In this document: piece by piece, positions 14,616 through 23,757 of the stretch
Layout of the letters: each line of letters starts with the position of its first letter
Numbering within the stretch: the stretch's first letter is position 1
Assembly: GCF_025370775.1 (NCBI RefSeq)
Contig: NZ_JAMXEX010000027.1
Span: forward strand, 1 to 34,612
From: Ancylothrix sp. D3o
GTDB lineage: Bacteria; Cyanobacteriota; Cyanobacteriia; Cyanobacteriales; Oscillatoriaceae
Reading direction: 5' to 3'
DNA length: 34,612 bases
Notes under the pieces: generated by a model
The model's input: the letters and a program-made list of their open reading frames with translations, nothing else
The model's database searches: none
What the model was told of the DNA's origin: nothing
Position numbers and translations under genes: made by a program

Positions 14616-15794
14616 TTAATATTCGCGGCGTTTCCGCAAGTCTTTTTCAATGATCGTCGGTTCAACTTTCGACTCAGGCATAGGCACAACCTCTATACTA
14701 GGCATCGAGTCTACCGCAGGAGTCGGAGGAGTCGGAGGAGTTGGAGGCATCGTCGTTTTAGACGTATTCAGTTCTCGCTTTACACTAGCGGAGGACGGTG
14801 GCACTGCCGGTGCAACAGGTCGGTTGCCTAATTTCCGATTTGCTGAATTTGCTATCGCATCTTTAGCATCATTAGCAGTGTCTTTGACAGTATCACTTAC
14901 ACCACGAACATCGGCTTCATTGATTTTATGCTGCACAGAATCAGTTACACCGCGAACATTAACTTCATCGATTTTATGCTGCACAGTATCAGTTACACCG
15001 CGAACATTGGCTTCATCGATTTTACTCTTAACCGACTCAGTTACACCACGAACATTGGCTTCATCGATTTTACTCTTAACCGACTCAGTTACACCACGAA
15101 CATTGGCTTCATCGATTTTACTCTTAACCGACTCAGTTACACCACGAACATTGGCTTCATCGATTTTATTCTTAAGCGAATCCGTTACACCACGAACATT
15201 AGCTTCCTCGATTTTGTGCTGCACCGAGTCAGTTACACCACGAACATTAGCTTCCTCGATTTTATGCTGCACCGAGTCAGTTACACCGCGAACATTCGCT
15301 TCATCAATTTTATGCTTAACAGACTGACTGATGCCCTGAACATCCGCTTCATCAATCTTTTGCTTTGCAGAGCTTACTACAGATTTGAGGTCAGCTTGAT
15401 CGACTTTTTCTTTGACCGTATCAACCACCCCTTCAACTTGGTGGCTAACTTCTTTAACGGCGTCTTTCATCGTATGGACGGCGTTATCAACTGTCTGGTC
15501 AATTCCTTGGGCGGCTTGATCGCCAATTGCTGCACCAGCAATCGCTCCACCAACCGCACCAATCGCCGCACCCAAGCGTCCGCCTACTAACTTACCAATT
15601 GCTGCACCCGCGATGCCGCCACCAGCCGCACCGATGGCTTCAGCGACTACATGATTATTATGTGGTTGACTTTGATCGGGAGAACTTTCTTTTTTCTGGA
15701 TATTTCCCGTGTTGTCGATGATTTCAACAGTAATAGGGTGCAGATTGTCCTCTTGCTTTCCTATTGATTGTGAATTGTCGTTTATGCTAGTCAT
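14616..15794 (-). CDS. Glycine-zipper protein with eleven 16-residue helical repeats
   Basis: The ATG at 15794 (MTSINDNSQSIGKQ) is chosen over an upstream in-frame start at 15848 because AGGGAA lies about 10 bp before it. It gives 392 residues. Residues about 50-95 are a glycine zipper (GAAGGGIAGAAIGKLVGGRL) typical of membrane-inserting or oligomerising proteins. Residues 128-303 are eleven 16-residue repeats with consensus KIDEANVRGVT(D/E)SV(K/Q)(H/S/N), preceded by looser VDxxV helices. The C-terminal ~90 residues are proline-rich (TPPTPPTP) and disordered. There is no signal peptide. The period of 16 differs from the 11-mer of LEA proteins but suits an amphipathic helix-turn array. It may be a stress-related membrane-associated protein, like its neighbours. 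The function is unproven. Confidence 0.7.
   Translation of the reverse strand: MTSINDNSQSIGKQEDNLHPITVEIIDNTGNIQKKESSPDQSQPHNNHVVAEAIGAAGGGIAGAAIGKLVGGRLGAAIGAVGGAIAGAAIGDQAAQGIDQTVDNAVHTMKDAVKEVSHQVEGVVDTVKEKVDQADLKSVVSSAKQKIDEADVQGISQSVKHKIDEANVRGVTDSVQHKIEEANVRGVTDSVQHKIEEANVRGVTDSLKNKIDEANVRGVTESVKSKIDEANVRGVTESVKSKIDEANVRGVTESVKSKIDEANVRGVTDTVQHKIDEVNVRGVTDSVQHKINEADVRGVSDTVKDTANDAKDAIANSANRKLGNRPVAPAVPPSSASVKRELNTSKTTMPPTPPTPPTPAVDSMPSIEVVPMPESKVEPTIIEKDLRKRREY
14886..15413 (-). repeat. Eleven tandem 48-bp repeats inside the gene
   Basis: Each unit encodes 16 residues. The central units (about 15000-15160) are almost identical at the DNA level, whereas the outer units have diverged. 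This pattern indicates recent expansion by slippage or unequal crossing-over in the middle of the array. Confidence 0.85.
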
Positions 15795-16430
15795 ACTAAA
15801 ATTTCCTTCCCTTACATAATGTTCTCTGACTTGTCTTAAGCTTATCAATTATTCAACAAGCTTACCTCCTCTCTTGGAAGAGATATTAAAGTTAGAAAAT
15901 CTGCTGATAGTGGTAGATCGCGGTTGATCTATCTAATTTCATAAACACTGTAAGAGCTTACGGAAATTAGTAATAATTGTTGAGTCAATTAGACAAATGC
16001 TATAGCCTGTCTACTTTTCGCTGTTAAATTTTTTAAATATTTAAGATAATTTTAATTTAGTAGCCGTGTTTTCTGTTTTATAATTTAACAGTTTGCTCTG
16101 TACCACCGCTCGCTAAAGTTTCCCGATGGAGGTTAATAGCTAGACAAGTTATGCAGTCGCATTTGGCATCGGCAAAAAGCTAACCCTCTCCCCTCCTGAG
16201 ACGGGGAGCTAAGGGGTTATGGGGGAATTTGCAGAAGGGGTAGAAGATTAGAAGGTTATAAGACGGAAAAGAGTAATGCTTCGAGTTATGCTTGCTGAGT
16301 GACTGGTGAGCGAGTAAAGTTTTTTTGCGGCGAAAGAGTCTAATTGCAAATTGTCATCAGTTTCTACCAATTTTCTATCAATTTTCTACCAAATCTGGCG
16401 GGTTTGGGTCTTGCCTATCTACCTATAAAC
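15795..16430. other. Intergenic region upstream of the repeat-protein gene
   Basis: About 640 bp without a gene. It has a TAGATC/GATCTA hairpin near 15913-15934, AT-rich DNA that probably holds the leftward promoter, and a REP-like palindrome at 16181-16219. The part beyond 16240 looks like decayed sequence leading into the mobile-element remains. Confidence 0.4.
16181..16219. repeat. REP-like palindrome
   Basis: Nested arms TAACCC (16181-16186)/GGGTTA (16214-16219) and CTCCCC (16188-16193)/GGGGAG (16203-16208). This CCCTCTCCCC...GGGGAG...GGGG type is a familiar dispersed palindrome in filamentous cyanobacteria. Confidence 0.55.
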
Positions 16431-16436
16431 CTTGAA

Positions 16437-16490
16437 AACAATGGAGAATAGGGAACTCGAATCCCTGGCCTCTGCGGTGCGATGGTAGAA
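16437..16490 (-). other. tRNA 3'-end-like remnant (possible old att site)
   Basis: On the minus strand, AGGGA-TTCGAGT-TCCCT forms a perfect T-arm with the conserved TTCGA loop, followed by ATTCTCC and A, the 3' acceptor strand and discriminator of a tRNA. It is preceded by a variable-loop and anticodon-stem-like segment. The 5' half, which would begin GGAGAAT, is missing. Integrative elements carry such 3' pieces of their target tRNA. Its sequence differs from the tRNA-Met at 19491, so the two are not an att pair. Confidence 0.4.
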
Positions 16491-16599
16491 CGAAAATGCC
16501 GGAAATATCATTGAATAATAGCCCAAAAGTTTCTAATTTAATTTTATAGACATTTTTATCACCAAATGTCACTAAAAACCGCCTAAGAAGCCGCCAAAC

Positions 16600-16792
16600 T
16601 TGTTGCTCTCCCACATCCACCCAAATCGCCTTGTTGCCAACGCTGAATCCTCTCCCTCACGGTTTTTTGGCTCCTCTCTAGCTACTCATCAATCCTGGAC
16701 ACATTCCCACCGTGAGCATTGAGTCGGAGTGCCATCACCGAAGGTCGGCCAAAGGCCATCGCACGCTGCTTGATCCTTACTGCTACACCCAT
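16600..16792 (-). pseudogene. IS630-family transposase N-terminal relic
   Basis: The minus-strand reading from ATG 16792 gives VRIKQRAMAFGRPSVMALRL, then NAHGGNVSRIDE, an in-frame TAG, then SQKTVRERIQRWQQGDLGG. This matches the helix-turn-helix start of cyanobacterial IS630 transposases (ALRLNAxG...TVRxxIxRW). It is broken by the stop and then a frameshift, and the DDE core is missing. Confidence 0.6.
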
Positions 16793-17092
16793 TGGCGCTA
16801 CTGAGTTCATCTGGTGCGATCTTCCTCACTGCTTAGGTTGACTCGTAACGGAGCAGGCATAGGTTCTAATAATCTTTATCTACTAGCCTTACTATCTTAA
16901 CTTTTTTTTGGTTGAGCTACTTATCAGCGGCTCAGCACAGAAACTTCCTTTTAAAAATGAGTCTCCACCGTACAGACAAACTGCTGCCTTACGTCTCTAC
17001 CTTGCAAACAAAACCTGAATATTTATTAGTCATCTCCGAAATAGTATCATTTTCTGATATAAAAAATATAATAACAGTTTTTTACCAAACTT

Positions 17093-18037
17093 ATGAGTTG
17101 TATACTAGAGCATATAAACAAAAACCCTCAAGAAACACAACGATTAATTGGTGTCGGGTATCCTGAGCTACAATCCTTAATTCAAAATCCCGAAAGTTAC
17201 ATAAAAAAAAACAAATCAGCGCAGACTCAAATAAAATAATAATTATCTCGGCTGGAGGTGGCCGTCAACCCAAGTTATCTACAGAAGAACAAATAATTTT
17301 GACTTTAGTCTATTTAAGACAAATGACCACATTTCAACTTCTTGGTATCCAGTTAGTAGAGACGTTCGCAGCAGTTCGTCTGTACTGAAACCACAGCAAA
17401 TGATACATTTAATTACTGGCTACCACAAAAGAGTATAATTACTACCATGTAGTTTACTTGAACAAGGAAATAAAAAGATTCCGACTATGAGATGGTTAAA
17501 GAAATCCTCACAGCTTATGAATTAATTGTTGATAGCTATGAACAAGTCAGGGAAAGACCTGGAACTCAGAGCGAACAGGGAAACTATTATTCGGGCAAGA
17601 AAAGTAATCATACATTTAAAACTCAAATTATTGTCTTACCAAACGGCAAAGATATTGTGGATGTTGTAACAGGTGAGCCTGGACCAAAAAGTGATATAAC
17701 TTTATTTCGAGAAAACCGCGAAAGTTTGGCTCCCGAACAAAAGTTAAAAGGAGATTTAGCTTAGAAGGGGGAAGATTTAATTGGAACTCCAATTAAAAGA
17801 CCAAGAAAGGGAAAGTTAACAAAAGAGCAGAAACAAGAGAATAAAAATTTTTCGGGCCACCGAATATGTGTTGAACACCAAATTCGTTTGCTCAAAATAT
17901 TTCGAGTTGTTCAAGAAAGATTTAGGTTAATTCCTAAGAAGTATAAACTAGTCATTATGACGAGTTGTGGATTAGTGAGGCTACGAATTAAATCCCTTAT
18001 TTTACCAGGAGTGAAAGCTTCTGTTGTCTCCTCATAA
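17093..18037 (+). pseudogene. Degraded IS5-type (DDE_Tnp_4) transposase
   Basis: The pieces read in order along a single transposase. They are an N-terminus (MSCILEHINKNPQETQRLIG), then after a frameshift QPKLSTEEQIILTLVYLRQM with TFQLLGIQ (HTH_Tnp_4), then ANDTFNYWLP, EMVKEILTAYELIVDSYEQV with RERPG (first Asp), and YYSGKKSNHTFKTQIIVLPN. PGPKSDITLFREN (second Asp), RICVEHQIRLLKIFRVVQER (Glu) and a final SLILPG segment close it. It is interrupted by stops near 17236, a ~35-bp insertion near 17353-17390, and an in-frame TAG at 17762-17764. Terminal inverted repeats were not identified. Confidence 0.75.
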
Positions 18038-18219
18038 AAATCAGGCAAATTCCTCGATTTTTTTAGCTGAGTTAGCAAGAGCAATAAACTCAAACCCTTA
18101 TTTTATGGTGTAGGCTAGGTAATCATCGGTGCCTTTACTTAAAGAATAAAAGCTAGTCAGAGAGCAGCTTTGAGAGTTTCCGGAGATGTCTAGTGGATCT
18201 GGCAGGCTTGGCACTTTTG

Positions 18220-19314
18220 TTAAGTTTTTGGCGCGAAGGGTCTGTCTGCTTTTTGCACCAAAGCTTCCATAGCTTTTTGATGGGTTTTTCTGTCTATCCA
18301 CGCTTGATAAACCTTGCTGTGTACAGCCAAAGAATGCCCCATTTGCTGAGAACAGAGGGAAATATCTAGCCCAAACTCAAGAGAACGACGCGCCCAACAG
18401 TGTCTCAAGTCATAGAGCTTGAAAGGCAAACCTAGGCGACGGAAAAACTGCGATGACCTGTCGCCAAGAGCGCTGTTATTTTTGCCGGTAATAGCTGGTG
18501 GGGTGGCGTCAAGTAGCGACCATTCGCTTACCCATTCAGGGAATAAGGGCCACACCAAACGAGAACCTGTTTTCGTGTCGGCTCCTACCTCAATCACACC
18601 TGTTGATTCTATTGAAACAAGGTGAAAAGCCTCGTCGGGACGTAAGCCATAGGTAGCAAGCATCCCATAAAACCAAGCCCAAGATTTATTAGGGATGCGC
18701 TTATACCAAGCGCTGATAGTTGTGTCATCTGGTAACTCGCGGGGATTGACTTGATGAAGCGAGTAGCCGCCTCTTAAGCGAGACAAGTCAACTTCAACGG
18801 CGGCAAACTTAGCCAGAGCAGAAAGAGCCATACAAACGCGCCGCCGGCTACGAGATTCAGGCTCAGTGGTAAGAACCGCCGCCATAATAGCTTCTGCTGT
18901 TAAATAATCTGCTTGAATGCGTCGAAAACTTTGGAGATAATCGCCCTTCCATGTTGTGAGGGTTTGGGGTGTTCGCAGTCTGTGGGAAAAATAATGCTCC
19001 TCAAACCTTTCTATCAGTTCATTGATGGTGGTGGGACTCGTTGCCTATGGTTCTAACCACAGAAACTCACCCATATCTAGTTTTGCTCTGAGCCGGCGCG
19101 CTTCTTTTTCCGCCTCTGTAACTCCGTCAATAGTTGCTGAAATGTCTAGCGGTATCCGTTGTTGGTAATGTTCTTGTTTAGCTCTTCCTGGCTTTGGGGG
19201 GAGGGTGGCTCGGAGTGCAAGTTTTCCCCCTCTTTGTTCAATATAAATTTTTGTATTGCTTGCTTTAAGCCGTCCATTGGCTTGAGCAATGCGTTGAGCA
19301 AGAAGGCTTTTCAT
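18220..19314 (-). pseudogene. Tyrosine site-specific integrase interrupted by one amber codon
   Basis: From ATG 19314, 89 codons (MKSLLAQRIAQANGRLKAS... to GEFLWLEP) are followed by TAG (19045-19047). The same frame then continues without another stop to 18220 (ATSPTTINELIERFEEHYFS, and so on). Together this makes a ~364-residue phage-type integrase: an N-terminal arm/SAM-like domain and a catalytic domain. Catalytic residues are an Arg in YGLRPDEA, H..R in LYDLRHCWARR, and H...Y in MGHSLAVHSKVYQAW. CAG to TAG is the simplest origin of the break. It lies 180 bp from the 3' end of tRNA-Met and reads away from it, the usual layout of a tRNA-targeted integrative element. Confidence 0.8.
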
Positions 19315-19490
19315 GCTGTTTTTGCGTTGGACTAAATTTGGACTAAAAACCTGCTTTGATTCTTAAAGCCTTTCGGGGAAAGAGTTTCTCACCGGCAGAG
19401 GCTTTGAAGATTTTGCTCACGAAAACAGGATAAGAGTGTACAGCATGAACAGGAATGGCTAAAAGTCGCCTCCTGATTACCTTTTAATGA

Positions 19491-19562
19491 TGGCTCAGAC
19501 TGGATTTGAACCAGTGACCGAGGGCTTATGAGTCCCTAGCTCTACCACTGAGCTACTGAGCC
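19491..19562 (-). tRNA. tRNA-Met (anticodon CAT)
   Basis: The full cloverleaf is visible on the minus strand: acceptor GGCTCAG/CTGAGCC (7 bp), D-stem GCTC/GAGC, anticodon loop CTCATAA with CAT, T-stem ACTGG/CCAGT with loop TTCAAAT, and discriminator A at 19491. The last anticodon-stem pair is A-G. A paired G1-C72 fits an elongator rather than an initiator tRNA. A lysidine-type tRNA-Ile(CAT) cannot be fully excluded. CCA is not encoded. Confidence 0.92.
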
Positions 19563-20000
19563 GTGCTTTTCAAACCTTAAATACTATAACACTCCTCACC
19601 GGCTTTGACAACCCCTTTTTTGATAAATCACTAAACTTTTTTTTCTAGCCGCCGGCTGCTTTAAATTCTCCCATCGCTGTAATCTTTATCAGTTCAGGCT
19701 TTCTGTTTGTTTCTTTTCCGGTTCAGAACATTTATAAATTTTTGTTACGGTTATGAAAACAAAAAGCTATTCTTCACAAGAAATTCACATTGTGTTGTTA
19801 GATTCTTTAAAAAGAAGCCCCAAGAACAAGTGGGGGCAAGCTTCAACCCAAGCCAAAAAAAAAACTGACCCTCAAAGGTATTTCTACCTCAAAGGGCCAA
19901 CCTTTCCTAGCCTAGGACCGTGATGTTGGCTGCGAGATTTATTCTCTGTTGCGTTCACCCAAAATTAGCCTGGCAAACTTCAACGCGCAGCAAACCGGCC
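19563..20000. other. Intergenic region with terminators
   Basis: About 440 bp between tRNA-Met and the M23 peptidase gene. The right half holds two leftward terminator-like hairpins (19804-19837 and 19854-19893). The left half should carry the tRNA promoter, but no convincing -35/-10 pair was identified. Confidence 0.45.
19804..19837 (-). terminator. Terminator downstream of the M23 peptidase gene
   Basis: GCCCC (19817-19821) pairs with GGGGC (19833-19837). On the minus strand the stem is followed by TTCTTTTT. A second candidate at 19854-19893 combines an AGGTA/TACCT hairpin with a run of nine T on the minus strand. Confidence 0.65.
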
Positions 20001-22517
20001 CTAGCGAGGTAAGAGGGCAATTGGGTCAATAGCGCCCCGGCCTCGGGGGTGAAGTTCAAAGTGCAGGTGAGGGCCGGTGCTGAAGCCGGTGCTACCCATT
20101 TCTGCAATTTGCTGACCTTGCTCTACTTGTTGGCCTTCGCGTACCAAAATGCGATCATTGTGAGCATAGAGAGTGATGCTGCCATCTGGGTGAGTGACCT
20201 CAACCAAATTGCCATAGCCGCCATCGTTCCACTGGGCATAAGTAATGACACCCGGAGCAGATGCAACAATGGGTGTACCGACCGGCGCGGCAATGTCAAT
20301 ACCGGCGTGCATACGACCCCAGCGCCAACCGTAACCAGAAGTCAGTGCGCCTTGGGCCGGCCAGATGTAGCCGGTAAAGATAGCCCCTCCTTTAGGAAGG
20401 TAAGTATCGGGTGCCGACAGGGGCGGTAACTCAGGGGATACCATCCGGGGTTGAATTTGATCGTAGGAACCGGCGCCAATGGGGGCTGTAGCTACCAGTG
20501 GCGGCTCAGCATTTCGGTTGCCGGTGGGTAGAGACGCATTGACCGGCTCCACTTCCAGATTGGCAGCCGTTGCCGTTTGACGAGTTTGGTAATTTTGGTT
20601 AGCCGTCCCTGCTGTTGGCTGATCCAAGTTGACTTGCAAAGCTCTGGTAGAGCGGTTGGGGTCAAACTCTGGGTTAACGTGCCGGTTCGGCAAATATTGA
20701 TTAATCGCCCCAGGAGCAACCGTTTCGTTGCTGGCTGGGTTGTTCAACACCGAAGGATACACCGGCCCGATTGAGGCGGCGTTCCCAGGCAAGTTGCTCT
20801 GCTGAGATTGAGACGTTACTCCTTTGCTGGAGCGAGTTTTTGAGCGGATATTGTTGATTTCAGCCCGCAAGCGTTCCACATACGGGTTAACAACAGTCTC
20901 ACTATCCGCAGAAAGTTGCTCTGTTTCGCTGACCAAAGGCAACGCTTGCTCTGTCGTCGCTGTTTGATCCGCAATCAAGTCAGAAGTGTTAGATATCTCC
21001 GAAGGCAGAGAAACCACTGGCAGAGTCGGTTCTGCCGATAGCGGTAGCGTGGCGTTAGCCATCGGCACTCCCAGAGAGGCGGTTTCTTCCTTAGCGCGGG
21101 CATCTGTCAGTTTAGCTTTGGGCCGTACTGTTACCGCTGGTTGCCAATATCCATTTTGATCCGCCCCTGGTAGTTTCAGCTTTTGATCAACTTTAATGGT
21201 GTTTGGATCGCTTAACTGGTTAATTTTGACCAACTCGGTTTGAGGAATTCCGTAGTTTTTGGAAATTCCATCAATTGTGTCACCAGGGCTAACGCGATAG
21301 GTTGGGGCTGATTGAGCCGCCTGCACCGGGTCGATGACAACCGCTTCTCTACCTTGGGGGATAATAGTAACGGTTTGGGATAAATCTGGCAGCGTTACTT
21401 TTTTTGCTTCCGGTCTTTGGTTGAGATCCGGTACTGCTGCTGTCGATTCTGTTGATACCTCTCCAACAACCTTTTCGCTCAGCACATTTCCTGTGCCCGT
21501 TGTTGCTGCCGGTTCGTTGAGCGGCCTTTGGCCAAAACCCGCCATCGGTGTCGGGGCTTGGGTTGGCCTTTGAGGTACTTGTTGACGGGCCGGCGTAAAT
21601 GTCGGTGCATCGGGTCTACTCGATAGGGCCGGCCCTGTTGGGGTGAAATTGGACTGGCCTACAGCAGAGCGCTGCTCCTGATCACTTACTGGTAAAGTCA
21701 AATTTGGCAGTTCATTGGCTCCATTCAATAGCGGTGCCGGCTGTTCTGCTTTTAACGTACTTGAAAACTCCTCAGATCCCCACTCCGCCGCTGCATTGTT
21801 TAAGCGGTTCCTTTTGTGTTGCAACTCTTGGAGCGCAACGTTTTGAGTCGCTTTTAAAACTTCTTGCTTGGCGTTAAATAATTCGTTGACTTCGCCTGTG
21901 AGCTTTGTCTCTACTTGGTTGAGAGTCTCGCTAACTGATTTGGGCTGCAAGTCAACTGATAGCGTCCCCTCGTTTTTAGCCCTAGCTGCTTCTGAACCCG
22001 CCACAGGCTCAAACAAGCTGATCTGCGGCGCGATTGCTAACCCGTCGGCTTCTTGGGGGACAAACGAGGCACTGATATTGAAAGAAGGTGCCACATTTTG
22101 ACTTGATCCTTGAGCAGTCGCCGCAGGTAAAAGCGTTTGCTCTTTGTGTGCAGGGTTCTCTGCTCCTGGCAGACTCAGCCTTATTGCTGCATCTTGTGAC
22201 AGAGAAATTTTACTTTCACCGAACGATGCGGCTTTTGCTGCTTCTATGCCTCCTGAGACTGCTGCCGTTGCAGTCGGACTTGCTTTTATCGGCTCTGCTG
22301 CCCAGGCTCTATCCCCTTGACGGGGCAGGAACAGACTTGATGCACCCATTGAAATGGCTAATCCAATCATGGCTGCTTTGCTGCTCGCCACTCTTTTGCC
22401 TTCTGGGTCTACCTGTTTGGGTAGCCCTGGGTTACTTGCATTCAAGCTGACGAATGCAGCTATTTCTGCATCTTTGGGAGAAACAGGCTTAACCTCTTTG
22501 GGAAATGCTCGTTTCAA
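20001..22517 (-). CDS. LysM and M23 (LytM-type) peptidoglycan metallopeptidase, NlpD/DipM-like
   Basis: An 838-residue envelope protein that likely cleaves peptidoglycan cross-links or activates amidases during division. The TTG start is fixed by a perfect SD, AAGGAGG, 7 bp upstream. Residues 1-45 are polar (cytoplasmic), and about 46-70 form a membrane segment ending near RAWAA. A long Pro/Ser/Thr/Gln-rich linker follows. A LysM domain is at about 403-450 (TYRVSPGDTIDGISKNYGIP). The M23 domain is at about 715-835 with metal and active-site residues HAGID, LYAHND and HLHFE, all intact, so it should be catalytically active. The promoter and a CRP-like palindrome lie upstream (22587-22620). Two terminators follow the gene. 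Confidence 0.88.
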   Translation of the reverse strand: MKRAFPKEVKPVSPKDAEIAAFVSLNASNPGLPKQVDPEGKRVASSKAAMIGLAISMGASSLFLPRQGDRAWAAEPIKASPTATAAVSGGIEAAKAASFGESKISLSQDAAIRLSLPGAENPAHKEQTLLPAATAQGSSQNVAPSFNISASFVPQEADGLAIAPQISLFEPVAGSEAARAKNEGTLSVDLQPKSVSETLNQVETKLTGEVNELFNAKQEVLKATQNVALQELQHKRNRLNNAAAEWGSEEFSSTLKAEQPAPLLNGANELPNLTLPVSDQEQRSAVGQSNFTPTGPALSSRPDAPTFTPARQQVPQRPTQAPTPMAGFGQRPLNEPAATTGTGNVLSEKVVGEVSTESTAAVPDLNQRPEAKKVTLPDLSQTVTIIPQGREAVVIDPVQAAQSAPTYRVSPGDTIDGISKNYGIPQTELVKINQLSDPNTIKVDQKLKLPGADQNGYWQPAVTVRPKAKLTDARAKEETASLGVPMANATLPLSAEPTLPVVSLPSEISNTSDLIADQTATTEQALPLVSETEQLSADSETVVNPYVERLRAEINNIRSKTRSSKGVTSQSQQSNLPGNAASIGPVYPSVLNNPASNETVAPGAINQYLPNRHVNPEFDPNRSTRALQVNLDQPTAGTANQNYQTRQTATAANLEVEPVNASLPTGNRNAEPPLVATAPIGAGSYDQIQPRMVSPELPPLSAPDTYLPKGGAIFTGYIWPAQGALTSGYGWRWGRMHAGIDIAAPVGTPIVASAPGVITYAQWNDGGYGNLVEVTHPDGSITLYAHNDRILVREGQQVEQGQQIAEMGSTGFSTGPHLHFELHPRGRGAIDPIALLPR

Positions 22518-22586
22518 GAAACGACCTCCTTACAACCAGCGCTTAACTGTCCTTGGATGAACCATTTAGTATGGTTCTGTCTTGCG

Positions 22587-22615
22587 ATATAAATCACTTT
22601 TTATCGTGATGTCAA
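22587..22615 (-). promoter_or_regulatory. Sigma-70 promoter of the M23 peptidase gene
   Basis: On the minus strand, a -35 TTGACA (22615-22610), an exact 17-bp spacer and a -10 TTATAT (22592-22587), about 70 bp before the start codon. This is close to the ideal consensus. Confidence 0.75.
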
Positions 22616-22620
22616 TCACA
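22605..22620. promoter_or_regulatory. CRP-type palindrome over the -35 box
   Basis: The minus strand reads TGTGA-TTGACA-TCACG, matching TGTGA-N6-TCACA at nine of ten defined bases, with the -35 hexamer exactly inside the N6. Cyanobacterial SYCRP1-type regulators bind this consensus. The overlap predicts repression, not activation. Confidence 0.5.
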
Positions 22621-23292
22621 AACGGTTTTTATACTTACGCAACATTACCAAGATTTTTCAATTTAGACAAGTTACACCCTTGAAAACTTGCCTACCGGAG
22701 ATTTCTCCGCTTTCCAACGCTATATTAGCTGTCTGGATCGCAATCTGTCTGCGGTTGTTGACCTTGGGCGAATGTTGCCGTTGGGTGTTGTTGCTATTGT
22801 GCCTGATTGGCTTACAAGATGTGTATTGACGCTTATTTTTCGGCGAATTACAAGCGTGATTTTACCTACTCTTGCGAGCGTTCAGCAGCGGGCAACGGTG
22901 CTGCGACTGAGGCTCAAAAAGTGGCTTTTTTGGCTTGGGAAAACACTTTCAGCTTTCTGTGACCAACTTTTTTGAGTAAAGAAATTGTATCGGTTTAATG
23001 CTGGGTTTTGCTGGCACGTTAGATATAAATTTCTTATCAAACATCTTAAGGCTGAAATTTGCCATAGCTCAATGAGTGTCAGGTGATACCGGCCTATCTC
23101 TGAGGCTTCAATCGTTGGCTGGTGAGTTTTCTTTATTGTCTATTTTGTCAACTCTCTACAGAGAAATATTAGGCTTTCACAGGAAGAATAAGCAAGGGAT
23201 CAAGTGGCCGATGGGGGGCTTTATTAGTGGGGGTTATAAGTATTACTGTCAAGTAATCAAGTGTCTTAGGGGGGTTGATTAATCGCAATGGG
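22621..23292. other. Intergenic region, one doubtful small ORF
   Basis: About 670 bp upstream of the M23 gene. A 95-codon ORF at 22688-22975 (TTG start, no SD, hydrophobic/basic product) has no recognisable homology and is not called as a gene. The rest is AT-rich without notable structure. Confidence 0.4.
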
Positions 23293-23757
23293 TTATGTTT
23301 CTAAGTATCCTAGTTGTCTTTGGGCTTCAAATAATCCTATGGCGACGCTGACGGAAAGATTGAGGCTACGGACGCCTTTTTGTGCCATTGGGATATAAAC
23401 TTTGCTGTCACAGGCTTTTAAGGTTTCTGGTGGTAGGCCGGCGGTTTCGCTGCCAAATAAGAGCCAGTCATCAGATTGATATTGAAATTTAATGTAATTT
23501 TCGGTGCCGGTGGTGCTAAATCCTACCCATCTACCTCCTTGTTTTTGATGATATTCTTGGAAGGCTTCTAGGGTTTCGTGATATTGCAGTTTAACGTAGG
23601 GCCAGTAATCTAATCCGGCTCGTTTGAGTTGGCGGTCGCTAATTTCAAATCCTAACGGCCCGACGAGGTGTAAGGGGGTGCCGGTGGCGGCGCAGGTGCG
23701 AGCAATATTGCCGGTGTTTGGGGGGATTTGGGGATGTACTAAAACGATTTGAGGCAT
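23293..23757 (-). CDS. trmL: tRNA (cytidine/uridine-34-2'-O)-methyltransferase TrmL
   Basis: A 154-residue SPOUT-class methyltransferase that 2'-O-methylates the wobble base of tRNA-Leu isoacceptors. The start HPQIPPNTGNIARTCAATG holds motif 1 with the catalytic Arg. LLFGSETAGLP is the glycine-rich SAM-binding knot loop, and the end has IPMAQKGVRSLNLSVSVAIG with the conserved Ser-Leu-Asn-Leu motif. Length and all motifs match TrmL/YibK exactly. It stands alone, 160 bp downstream of gshA on the same strand. Confidence 0.93.
   Translation of the reverse strand: MPQIVLVHPQIPPNTGNIARTCAATGTPLHLVGPLGFEISDRQLKRAGLDYWPYVKLQYHETLEAFQEYHQKQGGRWVGFSTTGTENYIKFQYQSDDWLLFGSETAGLPPETLKACDSKVYIPMAQKGVRSLNLSVSVAIGLFEAQRQLGYLET

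Noticed and set aside
14650-15590. Two long plus-strand ORFs with repetitive products
   Set aside because: They are antisense frames kept open by the 48-bp repeats of the real minus-strand gene.
16340-16360. Second hammerhead core (CTGATGA on the minus strand)
   Set aside because: No GAAA segment or closing stems follow at the required distance.
16912-17166. 84-codon ORF before the IS5 relic
   Set aside because: It has no SD, its product is unrecognisable, and it overlaps the transposase start at 17093 in another frame.
18098-18301. 67-codon minus-strand ORF near the integrase end
   Set aside because: It overlaps the integrase 3' end in a shifted frame and shows no coding signals.
16437-19515. 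tRNA-like 3' piece and tRNA-Met as an attL/attR pair
   Set aside because: Apart from the universal T-loop core, the two 3' ends differ in sequence, so they cannot be a duplicated attachment core.
22688-22975. 95-codon TTG-start ORF
   Set aside because: It has no SD, the product is odd (basic and hydrophobic), and no family is recognised. Kept only as a note.
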